Source of the DNA: Tritrichomonas foetus
Taxonomy: Eukaryota > Parabasalia > Tritrichomonadida > Tritrichomonadidae
Length of the DNA stretch: 11,625 bases
NCBI GenBank assembly: GCA_001839685.1
Contig: MLAK01000752.1
Span: 1 to 11,625, forward strand
Reading direction: 5' to 3'
A model generated the notes under the pieces. The model did no database searches. It saw nothing but the letters and a program-made list of their open reading frames with translations, and was not told where the DNA came from. Positions 1 through 6,715 of this stretch are shown piece after piece (within the stretch, counting starts at the first letter, position 1; each line of letters begins with the position of its first letter). The translations under genes and the position numbers were made by a program.

Positions 1-53
1 ATGAAATAATTTTTGTAAACAATAAAATGGATTAAATGAAATAGTTATTGACC

Positions 54-57
54 TTTA
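54..57 (-). terminator. UAAA poly(A) signal overlapping the stop codon
   Basis: The TAA stop is followed by A, giving TAAA on the minus strand. In Trichomonas vaginalis a UAAA that may include the stop codon acts as the poly(A) signal. The assignment here is by motif and position only. Confidence 0.45.
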
Positions 58-786
58 TTGTTGATTAATCGCATCATCAAGGGAATAATCCGGCAATCTT
101 GCAAATACCTCAATATCAGATTCAGTATGTCCGCGTGGCTGGATTGGAAGAATTGGTCGTTTATCGATATTCAAGACAGCCTTTTTCCATTTTTCCATGA
201 TTTCATCAGACAGGTCACCCCAAGTCTCATAGAAGCATTGTGATCTCATTATTTGGAACCCCGAGTAGTAAAAATGGCCCACGTGAACGGGATAGAGTGT
301 CGCCTCCAATGGAAAGTGGCTTTCACGCGAGAAGTAAATCTTGGATCCGCCGGCCGTCGCGCAAATCATAACTTTCTTATCAGTGAAGAATCCTCGTGCC
401 AGCGTGTGCTCATCGTCAAATGCGAAGTTCGATGTGAAGACGCGTTCGTAATAACAGAAGAATGTTGAAGGAAGCGTGTGGAACCAAATTGGAGCACAAA
501 CAATAACATGTGTGCACCATTTTATGTTTTCTTGCTGCTCTAAAACGTTTGGCTTCAAATTCTCGGGATTTGCGCAATTTGAAATATATTCAAAACGTGG
601 AGCTGATTCATTAATTTTAATACAATCGTCCATTGAGGCTGCTGTATTGAAACCGGCTTTTGCTAGATCAACGACACGAGCTTCATGGCCGGCAGCTGTA
701 AGGGCGTCTTGGGCTGCGTGAGCGAGTCTGTGTGAATTTGATTTTCCATCAAAACTTCCATGTGCAACTAAAATAAGAACGCGCAT
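55..786 (-). CDS. NAD(P)H:quinone oxidoreductase-like flavodoxin-fold protein (NQO1/Flavodoxin_2 family)
   Basis: 243 aa. The family uses FAD or FMN to transfer two electrons from NAD(P)H to quinones and is usually cytosolic. Seen: an N-terminal beta strand and flavin-phosphate loop (VLILVAHGSFDGKSNS, residues 3-18); IWFHTLPSTFFCYYERVF at 100-117, matching the NQO1/NQO2 segment around WFGVPAILKGWFERVF; TAGGSK at 144-149, matching the TTGGSGS loop; and LYPVHVGHFYYSGFQI at 164-179, matching the NQO dimer-interface region. EKWKKAV (198-204) fits the last helix. No signal peptide or membrane segment is seen. It starts at the only sensible Met, 14 nt downstream of an Inr. It is visibly richer in G+C than most neighbours, which could mean high expression or acquisition from bacteria; I cannot separate these. 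The family call is firm; the exact substrate is unknown. It could also be annotated simply as a flavodoxin-like fold protein. Confidence 0.88.
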   Translation of the reverse strand: MRVLILVAHGSFDGKSNSHRLAHAAQDALTAAGHEARVVDLAKAGFNTAASMDDCIKINESAPRFEYISNCANPENLKPNVLEQQENIKWCTHVIVCAPIWFHTLPSTFFCYYERVFTSNFAFDDEHTLARGFFTDKKVMICATAGGSKIYFSRESHFPLEATLYPVHVGHFYYSGFQIMRSQCFYETWGDLSDEIMEKWKKAVLNIDKRPILPIQPRGHTESDIEVFARLPDYSLDDAINQQ

Positions 787-796
787 TTAGAAACAA

Positions 797-802
797 AAAT
801 GA
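797..802 (-). promoter_or_regulatory. Predicted initiator (Inr) of the quinone reductase gene
   Basis: TCATTT on the minus strand matches the trichomonad Inr consensus TCA(+1)YWW. If its A is the start site, the 5' leader is 14 nt. The same CATCATTTTT string stands before the IBP39-family gene in this window. Confidence 0.6.
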
Positions 803-1137
803 TGTCAAAGTCTTCGAAAAACATCATTGAAAATTTGAAAATGACTTGGGTAATCCATAGAATAAATTGAATAGTCGGGTATTGAAAAAAATGAGGTGAC
901 ATGATCTACGATTTTTTCTCTTCAAACTTTCAATCATGCAAATTGGCCGGGGAAATTGATATCATGCAAAATCTAGAATTTTTTCTAACATGTTTCTTTC
1001 GAGGACATTAACAAAAGTCTGTTTTTACACTTCTGACAAACTTTGGAGAAGAAAATTCAGGAATTTGTCTCAACGATCATTTTTAAATTTATATCACAAT
1101 TGATTTTTCATATAGCATGTTTGATATTTTCACATCA

Positions 1138-1179
1138 CATTTCGTAACGAAATGATTCACTTTCATCGAAATGAGTCAC
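1138..1179. promoter_or_regulatory. Candidate transcription-factor site cluster: dyad plus 13-bp direct repeat
   Basis: CATTTCGTAACGAAATG (1138-1154) is a 7-bp inverted repeat around TAA. Its right arm begins a direct repeat, CGAAATGATTCAC (1148-1160) and CGAAATGAGTCAC (1167-1179), 12 of 13 identical with starts 19 bp apart. The dyad contains TAACGA, the MRE-1 Myb site known from the T. vaginalis ap65-1 promoter. The second copy contains TGAGTCA, which also matches an AP-1-type heptamer. Its function is inferred from symmetry, repetition and position before the homeodomain gene. Confidence 0.4.
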
Positions 1180-1216
1180 CAATTCTTCTCAAATGCGTGA
1201 AATCAAAATCTAAAGG

Positions 1217-1222
1217 TCACAT
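1217..1222 (+). promoter_or_regulatory. Predicted Inr of the homeodomain gene
   Basis: TCACAT fits TCAYWW and places the start site at 1219, 11 nt before the ATG at 1230. This supports the first Met of the ORF as the true start. Confidence 0.55.
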
Positions 1223-1229
1223 TTAAGCA

Positions 1230-2096
1230 ATGATCACAGGAATGGAAGATTTCCCGTCGATGGAATTTGATAAACTTCAGCTCCATTGGGATTCACATAA
1301 AAATTGGTCTTTCGTTCCAAGAGACATTTTTTCTCCGATAACTATAAATGACTTTCTCGTTGACGTCGATCAGATTTTTTGGCAAACAACACTCTCAAAA
1401 ATATCAAATGACATAAAACGGAGGAACTTCATTGAGCTCATTTTAAAATCAGCAAAAATCGAATTGAGTGCTTTCAGAGTTATTAAACAAATTATATCAA
1501 AATATGAAAATCAAAACGAAACTACGAATCCAATAGTAAACAAAATCAGATTTGATATCCAAAACTATATTCAAAACAAAAACAAAAATGAAAAAGAAAG
1601 TAAAAATCAAAATCAATATTTTGCTCACATGGAAAATGATTGTAAAACTCAAAATTTGTTTCAGAATATAATTGTCGTTAATAGTGAGAGTAAAAGTGAA
1701 ACTAAATGCAATAATGAAGCTCCTCAAGAAAATAGCTTTGTTGTAAGGAACAAACCAGTTTCACCTAAAACTTCAAAATTTAATCAATTTTTTTCCCAAA
1801 GTTCTTCTGAAAGTGATGATGGTGATGATCCCGATGTTTTTGCAGGAAATCATCTAAAAAAATTGTTTTTGAAGGAAAAGAGAAGAACAAACTTTACCGA
1901 ATACCAAAAAGATCATTTGCTGAAATACAGTGATCATTTTCTTTCATCCGGCTATAAATATAATCCGAACTTGATTAAGAAAATTTCGAACGAGACTGGC
2001 TTAACATGCCAGCAAGTGAAGACTTTCTACTCAAACTTTCGGTCAAGGAGCCGCCTGCGTGAAAAACGCACTGTATCGGATAAATCATCCGAATAA
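1230..2096 (+). CDS. Homeodomain protein, divergent and TALE-like
   Basis: 288 aa, probably a nuclear DNA-binding regulator. The homeodomain is C-terminal, about residues 216-279. It opens with a basic arm, KRRTNFTEYQ, continues with helix 1 (DHLLKYSDHF) and a loop/helix 2 (YNPNLIKKISNETGL), and ends with the recognition helix CQQVKTFYSNFRSRSRLR. Asn51 (N269), Arg53 (R271) and basic 55/57 (R273, R275) are kept, while Trp48 is Phe266, Phe49 is Tyr267 and residue 50 is Ser268. Helix 1 to Asn51 is 3-4 residues longer than in a typical 60-residue homeodomain, as in TALE proteins. Before it are an acidic serine patch (SSSESDDGDDPD, 191-202) and an Asn/Lys-rich linker (93-165). I do not recognise residues 1-90. 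A Myb/SANT domain is the main alternative, but the spaced tryptophans are absent. Confidence 0.78.
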   Translation: MITGMEDFPSMEFDKLQLHWDSHKNWSFVPRDIFSPITINDFLVDVDQIFWQTTLSKISNDIKRRNFIELILKSAKIELSAFRVIKQIISKYENQNETTNPIVNKIRFDIQNYIQNKNKNEKESKNQNQYFAHMENDCKTQNLFQNIIVVNSESKSETKCNNEAPQENSFVVRNKPVSPKTSKFNQFFSQSSSESDDGDDPDVFAGNHLKKLFLKEKRRTNFTEYQKDHLLKYSDHFLSSGYKYNPNLIKKISNETGLTCQQVKTFYSNFRSRSRLREKRTVSDKSSE

Positions 2097-2097
2097 A
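2094..2097 (+). terminator. UAAA poly(A) signal overlapping the stop codon
   Basis: GAATAAAA: the TAA stop (2094-2096) runs into A to make UAAA, and with the preceding bases AAUAAA. This is the same arrangement as at three other genes in the window. Confidence 0.45.
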
Positions 2098-2484
2098 ATA
2101 CATCGATATATTTTTCCAATTTCCAATTGTAAAATAGCTTCCAACAACAGAGGTTACACAGAATATAAATCAAGATTAAAATAGTTTTCATACCAAAAAT
2201 CATTAAGATAAAGCTATCCTACCCAAAACTCAACTGCTGAATCTTGACAATATAAAAAAATTAAAAGTAAATGAAAGAAAAAGTAAAAATAAAAAGAAAT
2301 AAGCATTATAGAAAGTAAATGTTTATTATTCCTAGTTCATCATTTTTCATAAATAAATTTTTATTTCATTATATTTTTCTTTTCTTTTTCTTTTTTTAAA
2401 ATTTTTCACAATTTCCCAAAAATATTTTTTTGTCATTTTTTTGGTTTATCCTTCATTCAAAAATATCCTCATTTTATTTTGATT
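2097..2484. other. Convergent 3' intergenic region (388 bp), AT-rich with strand-biased tracts
   Basis: It lies between the 3' ends of two converging genes. A purine-rich stretch (about 2255-2320) is followed by a pyrimidine-rich stretch (about 2342-2460) with long T runs. No ORF or RNA gene is supported. It is best explained as 3' untranslated and termination DNA. Confidence 0.55.
2473..2478 (-). terminator. AAUAAA/UAAA poly(A) signal of the VPS9 gene
   Basis: On the minus strand AATAAA lies 6 nt after the TGA stop (2485-2487). As the stop is TGA, the signal cannot overlap it, and a free copy follows instead. Confidence 0.4.
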
Positions 2485-4401
2485 TCATTTCTTTCCAAGG
2501 ATATTCAGTGGGTCAGTTTCCATGCTCTCTTCCAATCTGAGTTTGGCATCTTTGGTAAACTTTTCCACATTAATACTGCTGATGTGCTGCATAAGGGCGT
2601 GAACGTTTGTGAAGGCAAATTCAAGCTCGCTGGTCATTTGAAGTCCTCCAATGTATGGTTGGAATGCCTCAACTAATTGGTATACTGGAATTGGATTGGC
2701 AATCAGCATAGTAATCATTGTAATGTCGAATAAATCATCAAGACATAATAAATGATCACTTTTTGCATATACTTTTCCAGTAGCTTCATATTTTTCTTTA
2801 AATGATATTTCAGAAGCAATATTTTGAACAACTTTCAAACCTTCATGCATGGCACGGCAGAAATCAATTGGACATGTGTAATATGGAAGTGAAGAAAAGA
2901 TGTCGATTGCATCTTTATATGGATTATCTTTAGGAAATACTTGTAATGCCATGGTTTTGTATTTATTTGGTAAAAAGTTCTCTTGACAACCAAGTGCAAC
3001 AGGTGAATGCTTCAAAATCAATTTCACTTTCATTACAAAATTTTCCAAACTTTCTGTGTCATTTGTTTTATTTGAATTGGAAATCTTGGGAATAATTGGA
3101 AGTGTTAGGTTGCCCATAATAAAGACTCTACTGAAGAAATAGCGAGCGAAGAGTAAAAAGTAATATTGGAGATTGTCTGTATGAATGTTGTGAATGTTCA
3201 AGAAGTTGGAAGCTACAGCGAAAAGAATCTTGCCACTTAAATTCGGCTTATTTGTAAGTTCGACAATACTTTTTTCAATATATTCACGTTGTGGACCAGT
3301 CATTTGTTCAATAACAGTTGCAAAAAGTGATTCAGCTTCTCCAAAATCAGGGAAAAAGTGTTCTTCTTCACGAAACATTGATGCACACAATTTTGTAATT
3401 TTCGATAGTTTTTCAGTGGATGAGAGAATTTCTTTCTTTTCTTGTTTGATTTTTGTTTTAACTGTTCTCTGGAGTTTGTTGACTAGTTGGAGTTTTGTCT
3501 CTTTCGAATAATCATTTAATTCACTTTCTAAAAGTTGGTGATTTAATTTCACTTCGCGGTCTTTTGGGTTATTGCTTGCAATATCTAATAACTTTCCAAT
3601 GTATTGAACTAAGTTCTGAGTCCTTTTAATATGGTTAGCCATTAACTCGTTCACCTTTAAGGTATTATTATGTTTCAAAGAATATAAGCCTCTTAATTTA
3701 AATGGCGCACCAATCGGCACACCTAATGTCATTATTTGACTCTCAAGCTTTTGATGCTCATTATCAAGTTGCTCAAGCTGAAAAACAATTCGTCGAGCAA
3801 AGTTCGACATAATAACTGTGTTTGAGTTGGCTGATCGAACAATTCTGTCAATTTTTTGCTGTTCATTTAAGTCAGTATCAAAAACAGGAGTGAGTAATGC
3901 ATATTTATGAATATTTACATTTTCATCATAAAAAAGTTGTAGTTCATTTGTTGGTGGCACTTTTGGTTTGATGTTTGACGAATCACCGAAAAGGTCAATT
4001 TCATTTGACCTATTTTTTGGAGCATTTTGGCTAAGTGGCTTTCGAGGCAAAGCAACTGGTTTGTTGTCATCTTCGTCGTCGAACAGAGTCTTCGGAGTGT
4101 CAGAAAATAAAATATTTTTCTTTTTCGCGGGAGTCGATTTTCCCCCAAATAATAAATCATTTTTATCTTCAGAATTGCCAGATTTTTTTTGTGCTATAAG
4201 TTTGCCGGAATTCTTGAGGCCCTTTTTTGTAGGAGCAAGGGCGAAAAGATCGATCTGGTCTGATTCGTGTTTATTATGCGCGGAATCGCCGGGCGAAGCG
4301 GCCTCACCTGATGACGAGAAATTTGATTGAAGTTTTGAAAGGTTATTGCAGGACTTTATCTTTTTTCGTGGTTGTTTTGTTTCTTCGAAAAGAATCGACA
4401 T
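2485..4401 (-). CDS. VPS9-domain protein, probable Rab5-type guanine-nucleotide exchange factor
   Basis: 638 aa. VPS9 domains load GTP onto Rab5/Rab21-type GTPases on early endosomes. The domain lies at about residues 480-615: TCPIDFCRAMHEGLKVV (509-525) matches the family's TPxEKL helix; DDLFDITMITMLIANP (555-570) aligns without gaps to the core DDLLPxLxYVLIKANP, with the catalytic Asp at 555/556; and SELEFAFTNVHALMQHI (591-607) matches the YYxTNLxxAxxFI helix, with T598 and N599 kept but Phe at the usual Tyr. Residues 170-400 are mostly helical, with a likely coiled coil at 285-335. Residues 1-160 are charged, low-complexity and contain LF/DLF motifs (DLFAL, LLFGG, ILFSD, TLFDDEDD, DLFGD, LQLFYDE), typical of peptides that bind clathrin, adaptors or retromer. 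That role is inferred. No clear Inr is seen near the ATG. Confidence 0.8.
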   Translation of the reverse strand: MSILFEETKQPRKKIKSCNNLSKLQSNFSSSGEAASPGDSAHNKHESDQIDLFALAPTKKGLKNSGKLIAQKKSGNSEDKNDLLFGGKSTPAKKKNILFSDTPKTLFDDEDDNKPVALPRKPLSQNAPKNRSNEIDLFGDSSNIKPKVPPTNELQLFYDENVNIHKYALLTPVFDTDLNEQQKIDRIVRSANSNTVIMSNFARRIVFQLEQLDNEHQKLESQIMTLGVPIGAPFKLRGLYSLKHNNTLKVNELMANHIKRTQNLVQYIGKLLDIASNNPKDREVKLNHQLLESELNDYSKETKLQLVNKLQRTVKTKIKQEKKEILSSTEKLSKITKLCASMFREEEHFFPDFGEAESLFATVIEQMTGPQREYIEKSIVELTNKPNLSGKILFAVASNFLNIHNIHTDNLQYYFLLFARYFFSRVFIMGNLTLPIIPKISNSNKTNDTESLENFVMKVKLILKHSPVALGCQENFLPNKYKTMALQVFPKDNPYKDAIDIFSSLPYYTCPIDFCRAMHEGLKVVQNIASEISFKEKYEATGKVYAKSDHLLCLDDLFDITMITMLIANPIPVYQLVEAFQPYIGGLQMTSELEFAFTNVHALMQHISSINVEKFTKDAKLRLEESMETDPLNILGKK

Positions 4402-4491
4402 GATATATTTTGAAACTTTTTGTTAAGTTTATGCCGCATATATCGACTTTTGAATTAAAGAAATTTCTGTTTTCAATTTTTATCACAAATC

Positions 4492-4549
4492 TAACGAAAA
4501 ACTGTTCAATTTGATTCAATAGTTACAGTTATTTAACCAGAAAACTGTT
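4492..4549. promoter_or_regulatory. Cluster of Myb-type sites upstream of the VPS9 gene
   Basis: Within 58 bp there is TAACGA (4492-4497, MRE-1-like), AACTGTT (4500-4506), TAACTG on the minus strand (4526-4531) and AACTGTT (4543-4549). They lie about 90-150 bp before the start of the minus-strand gene, which lacks a consensus Inr. Myb proteins are abundant in trichomonads and bind YAAC(G/T)G-like cores. In AT-rich DNA some of these would occur by chance. Confidence 0.3.
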
Positions 4550-4911
4550 TTCTAATGGTTAATTATAATTTAAATACTTTTGATGAATAAGGCCATTTAT
4601 CTTTAGATTTCTTTCATTGAACAAATTGAATAATCAGAAACTCTTTGAAAACAATTCTAGAACTATACTTTTTTGTTTTCCCAATTTTCCTGATTCTACT
4701 TTGTGTTAAGAATTAATTACTATAGGATCATTATCAGATACATTATAAAATATAAATGTATATCAATTCGATGAAAAAAAATCCATCATGCGGTGATATT
4801 ATTTTTTGGATATTTGAGGAAAGTATTCAATTTATGTGAAATGAGATTATTAAATTTTGAATCATTCATTATTCTTACACAAAAAGTTTTCATATCTTCT
4901 ATCTTTCAGTT

Positions 4912-4950
4912 CTTATATAGTCCTAGATTCAGATCATCCGGCTATATAAG
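4912..4950. repeat. Inverted repeat able to form a 9-bp stem with a 21-nt loop
   Basis: CTTATATAG (4912-4920) and CTATATAAG (4942-4950) are exact reverse complements. Extending outward to 14 bp per arm adds only two mismatches. The loop holds CCTAGATTCAGATCATCCGG. It is not a tRNA, as there is no T-arm sequence. It could be a structured RNA element or a protein-binding site. Confidence 0.45.
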
Positions 4951-4997
4951 GAATGAAAAAGTATGCTAAGGAAAAAAAATCAACTCAGATTCAAATG

Positions 4998-5011
4998 ATG
5001 ATGATCATCAT
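4998..5011. repeat. 14-bp perfect palindrome
   Basis: ATGATGATCATCAT is its own reverse complement, centred between 5004 and 5005, and extends a short ATG trinucleotide run. It could be a dimer-binding site or simple-repeat by-product. Confidence 0.4.
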
Positions 5012-5097
5012 TCCCTCACTCATATTTCTCATTCATTTTCACAATTCAAAATACATACTTACGTACTCGTAAACACGATCAAACTATTCGAAATTGA

Positions 5098-5184
5098 ATG
5101 AATCCAAGACCAGAGCCAAGCCGTGTCGCCACAAGCTTAATAATTCTATCTGCAGTAGTTAAACTTAATTTGATAGACAAATAA
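5098..5184 (+). CDS. Possible microprotein of 28 codons in a GC-rich island
   Basis: ATG at 5098 opens a 28-codon frame ending in TAA at 5182-5184. The product starts MNPRPEPSRVATS and continues with a hydrophobic stretch LIILSAVV. About 60% of bases 5101-5136 are G/C, in sharp contrast to the surrounding intergenic DNA. Nearest Inr-like sequences (5033-5044) are some 55-65 nt upstream, farther than usual here. I recognise no family, and the island could instead be part of a noncoding RNA or a decayed gene. Confidence 0.15.
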   Translation: MNPRPEPSRVATSLIILSAVVKLNLIDK

Positions 5185-5197
5185 TATTTTTACTCTT

Positions 5198-5201
5198 TTT
5201 A
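5198..5201 (-). terminator. UAAA poly(A) signal overlapping the stop codon
   Basis: The TAA stop of the IBP39-family gene is followed by A on the minus strand, giving TAAA. Confidence 0.45.
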
Positions 5202-6152
5202 AAACATTGAGAAATCTAATGTAAAGGCTCCGTAACTATCGTTTGCAAAATTGGCCGATTGAGATCTAGTCATAGATTTTTCATACATCGGGTTCCATTC
5301 CGCATTATAGTCGCTTGGATCTGGGAAGCTGTCGCCGATATTCGAAAAACATTCAACTGAATACGAAATTGGCATTTCTGGAATATTCGTTGCAAAATCG
5401 TTGGCCCACGAAACGTGGTGCACAAATCCCTGGTTCGTTAACTGTTGTTGTTGCTGCTGTATAAAAGAAGATGCTCCAGCCGGCGATATCGATGAAATCG
5501 AAGCCACCGACGAAGAAGCTGTTGAATGAAATGATGATGCTATTGGATTTAAAATTGAACTCGTTCCAATTTGACTATTTATTTGGCCACTAATTTGACC
5601 ATTTGGTATTGAATTTGCTCGACTCAATTTATGATCTTCATTTAAGTCGTCTGAAGTGACAACAGGAAGCTGTAAAGACACTAAAGATGTCACAAAGCAA
5701 AACTTTGCATCCTCTGATGCACATCTTACTGTCCATTGTCTGAGGATGTTTTGATCGTTGATTAATGTCGGCATTATTGCTAATACGCAGGATCGTGCTT
5801 TTGATTTCGTTTTGATGGCCACGTAGCCTAGCTGTTGAAAACTTCCGTTGATTGACGATTTACAGCGACCGAGAAAACTTTTTAAGAGTCGAGTATTTAC
5901 GCATATGAATGGTCCTGCAAACGCGACGCCCGTGAGAATTGTTCGGCATTCTCTCCCCTGTTCTGACCGCTCGATGAACTTGAGGACTGAATGCAATTCG
6001 TTTGAAAATGAAACCAAGCGTGGATCTTTCGATGATACTTTTTGACTTTGATGAAAATGAGCGCGAAGCCGTTGAAACTCGTTTTTGTCCTCTTGCGAGA
6101 GCTTGCTCCAGTACGCGGATGGAAGAATCATTTCCTGGCTGCGATGCGACAT
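5199..6152 (-). CDS. IBP39-family initiator-binding protein (trichomonad IBD domain)
   Basis: 317 aa; T. vaginalis IBP39 is of similar size (about 340 aa). IBP39 recognises the Inr of protein-coding genes through a winged-helix IBD and contacts RNA polymerase II through a C-terminal domain. Here the IBD spans about residues 8-130: LPSAYWSKLSQEDKNEFQRL (10-29) matches the family opening PxxYWxxLSxEDKxEFxxLR, and CKSSINGSFQQLGY (97-110) is its hallmark motif. RQWTVR follows at 138-143. The C-terminal half is Ser/Asn/Gln-rich with six glutamines (232-237) and an acidic/aromatic end, and is not recognisably conserved. The frame is open for 116 codons further upstream (to 6500), but that part is AT-driven Phe/Ile/Asn sequence. 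I chose the Met at 6152 because the domain follows directly and an Inr stands 9 nt before it. It may be a paralogue rather than the orthologue of IBP39. Confidence 0.88.
   Translation of the reverse strand: MSHRSQEMILPSAYWSKLSQEDKNEFQRLRAHFHQSQKVSSKDPRLVSFSNELHSVLKFIERSEQGRECRTILTGVAFAGPFICVNTRLLKSFLGRCKSSINGSFQQLGYVAIKTKSKARSCVLAIMPTLINDQNILRQWTVRCASEDAKFCFVTSLVSLQLPVVTSDDLNEDHKLSRANSIPNGQISGQINSQIGTSSILNPIASSFHSTASSSVASISSISPAGASSFIQQQQQQLTNQGFVHHVSWANDFATNIPEMPISYSVECFSNIGDSFPDPSDYNAEWNPMYEKSMTRSQSANFANDSYGAFTLDFSMF
5442..5459 (-). repeat. Short polyglutamine tract in the IBP39-family protein
   Basis: Six Gln codons (CAG CAG CAA CAA CAA CAG on the minus strand) at residues 232-237. The mixed codons argue against a very recent pure-triplet expansion. 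Confidence 0.7.
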
Positions 6153-6157
6153 GTGAA

Positions 6158-6163
6158 AAATGA
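6158..6163 (-). promoter_or_regulatory. Predicted Inr of the IBP39-family gene
   Basis: TCATTT on the minus strand, with the A at 6161, gives a 9-nt leader before the ATG at 6152. It fixes the preferred start over in-frame Mets further upstream. The gene for an Inr-binding protein therefore appears to have an Inr itself. Confidence 0.6.
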
Positions 6164-6634
6164 TGATTTTAAAATTGAATCGAGGAAAATTTTTAAAAAT
6201 GAGGATCATGGTCGTAGGGAAATTGACCATTGTGGCTAAATTCATGGTGAAATTATTATTAAAGTTAATATATTGGATATTAATAGGATTTTTTATGGTT
6301 TTGACATAATATTGATATCTGAGAGATATTGTGATATATAAAAAGCAATTTTTTTTGATATCAAAATAAATTATTTTAATCATTTGATTTCCGAGGCCAG
6401 AAAATCCAAATGATGAATGAAAATACAAAACTATGTCTCTATGCAAAAATAAAATAAAAATAGGATGATAAAATAATAAATGATTATGACAAAAATTCAT
6501 GAAAATGATAACATTATTTTAATGAAAATTATATAGTTCTCATATTTCATTTGAACTAAATTAAATATTTGTATTTGTTGTGTATTCATTTTTGTAAGTT
6601 CTGTTTTCATTAACAGGATTTCATGATGTCATTC

Positions 6635-6715
6635 TGAGATTTTTTTTTCCAATTGAATTTCTTGTTGTTTGAGTTCTTCATGGAATTCTGTTTCTAATTT
6701 CTCTCTTTGATATTA
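6635..6715 (-). pseudogene. Possible decayed coiled-coil coding fragment
   Basis: Between an in-frame TAA and a TGA, the minus strand reads 27 codons rich in Glu, Lys and Gln: YQREKLETEFHEELKQQEIQ, then LEKKISE. This charged helical composition is unlike the Phe/Ile/Asn/Lys noise of the other frames nearby. An adjoining stretch in another frame (through about 6820) is also open, so a frameshift is possible. No parent gene is recognised, and chance cannot be excluded. Confidence 0.2.

Larger units (their letters stand above)
787..1229. other. Divergent intergenic region (443 bp) between the quinone reductase and homeodomain genes
   Basis: AT-rich and without a supported ORF or RNA gene. It must hold the promoters of both flanking genes, which are transcribed away from each other. 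It contains Inr elements at both ends and, 50-95 bp before the plus-strand gene, a dyad and an imperfect direct repeat (annotated separately). Confidence 0.6.
4402..5198. other. Intergenic region (797 bp) with hairpin, palindrome and a GC-rich island
   Basis: It lies between two minus-strand genes and so contains the VPS9 promoter and the 3' flank of the IBP39-family gene. It holds a Myb-type site cluster (4492-4549), an inverted repeat (4912-4950), a 14-bp palindrome (4998-5011) and a GC-rich island with a 28-codon ORF (5098-5184). No long ORF is supported. Confidence 0.5.

Noticed and set aside
253..721. Plus-strand frames opposite the quinone reductase
   Set aside because: Antisense shadows of a gene with clear NQO-family motifs.
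4912..4950. tRNA gene at the intergenic hairpin
   Set aside because: There is no T-arm GTTCRA sequence, no anticodon arm and no 72-nt cloverleaf spacing.
4942..4951. TATA box (CTATATAAGG)
   Set aside because: Trichomonad protein genes use Inr rather than TATA elements, and no gene starts a suitable distance downstream on the plus strand. It is better explained as one arm of the inverted repeat.
6153..6500. 116-codon N-terminal extension of the IBP39-family gene
   Set aside because: It is rich in Phe, Ile, Asn and Tyr as expected of AT-rich spacer, resembles no domain, and an Inr sits between it and the chosen Met.
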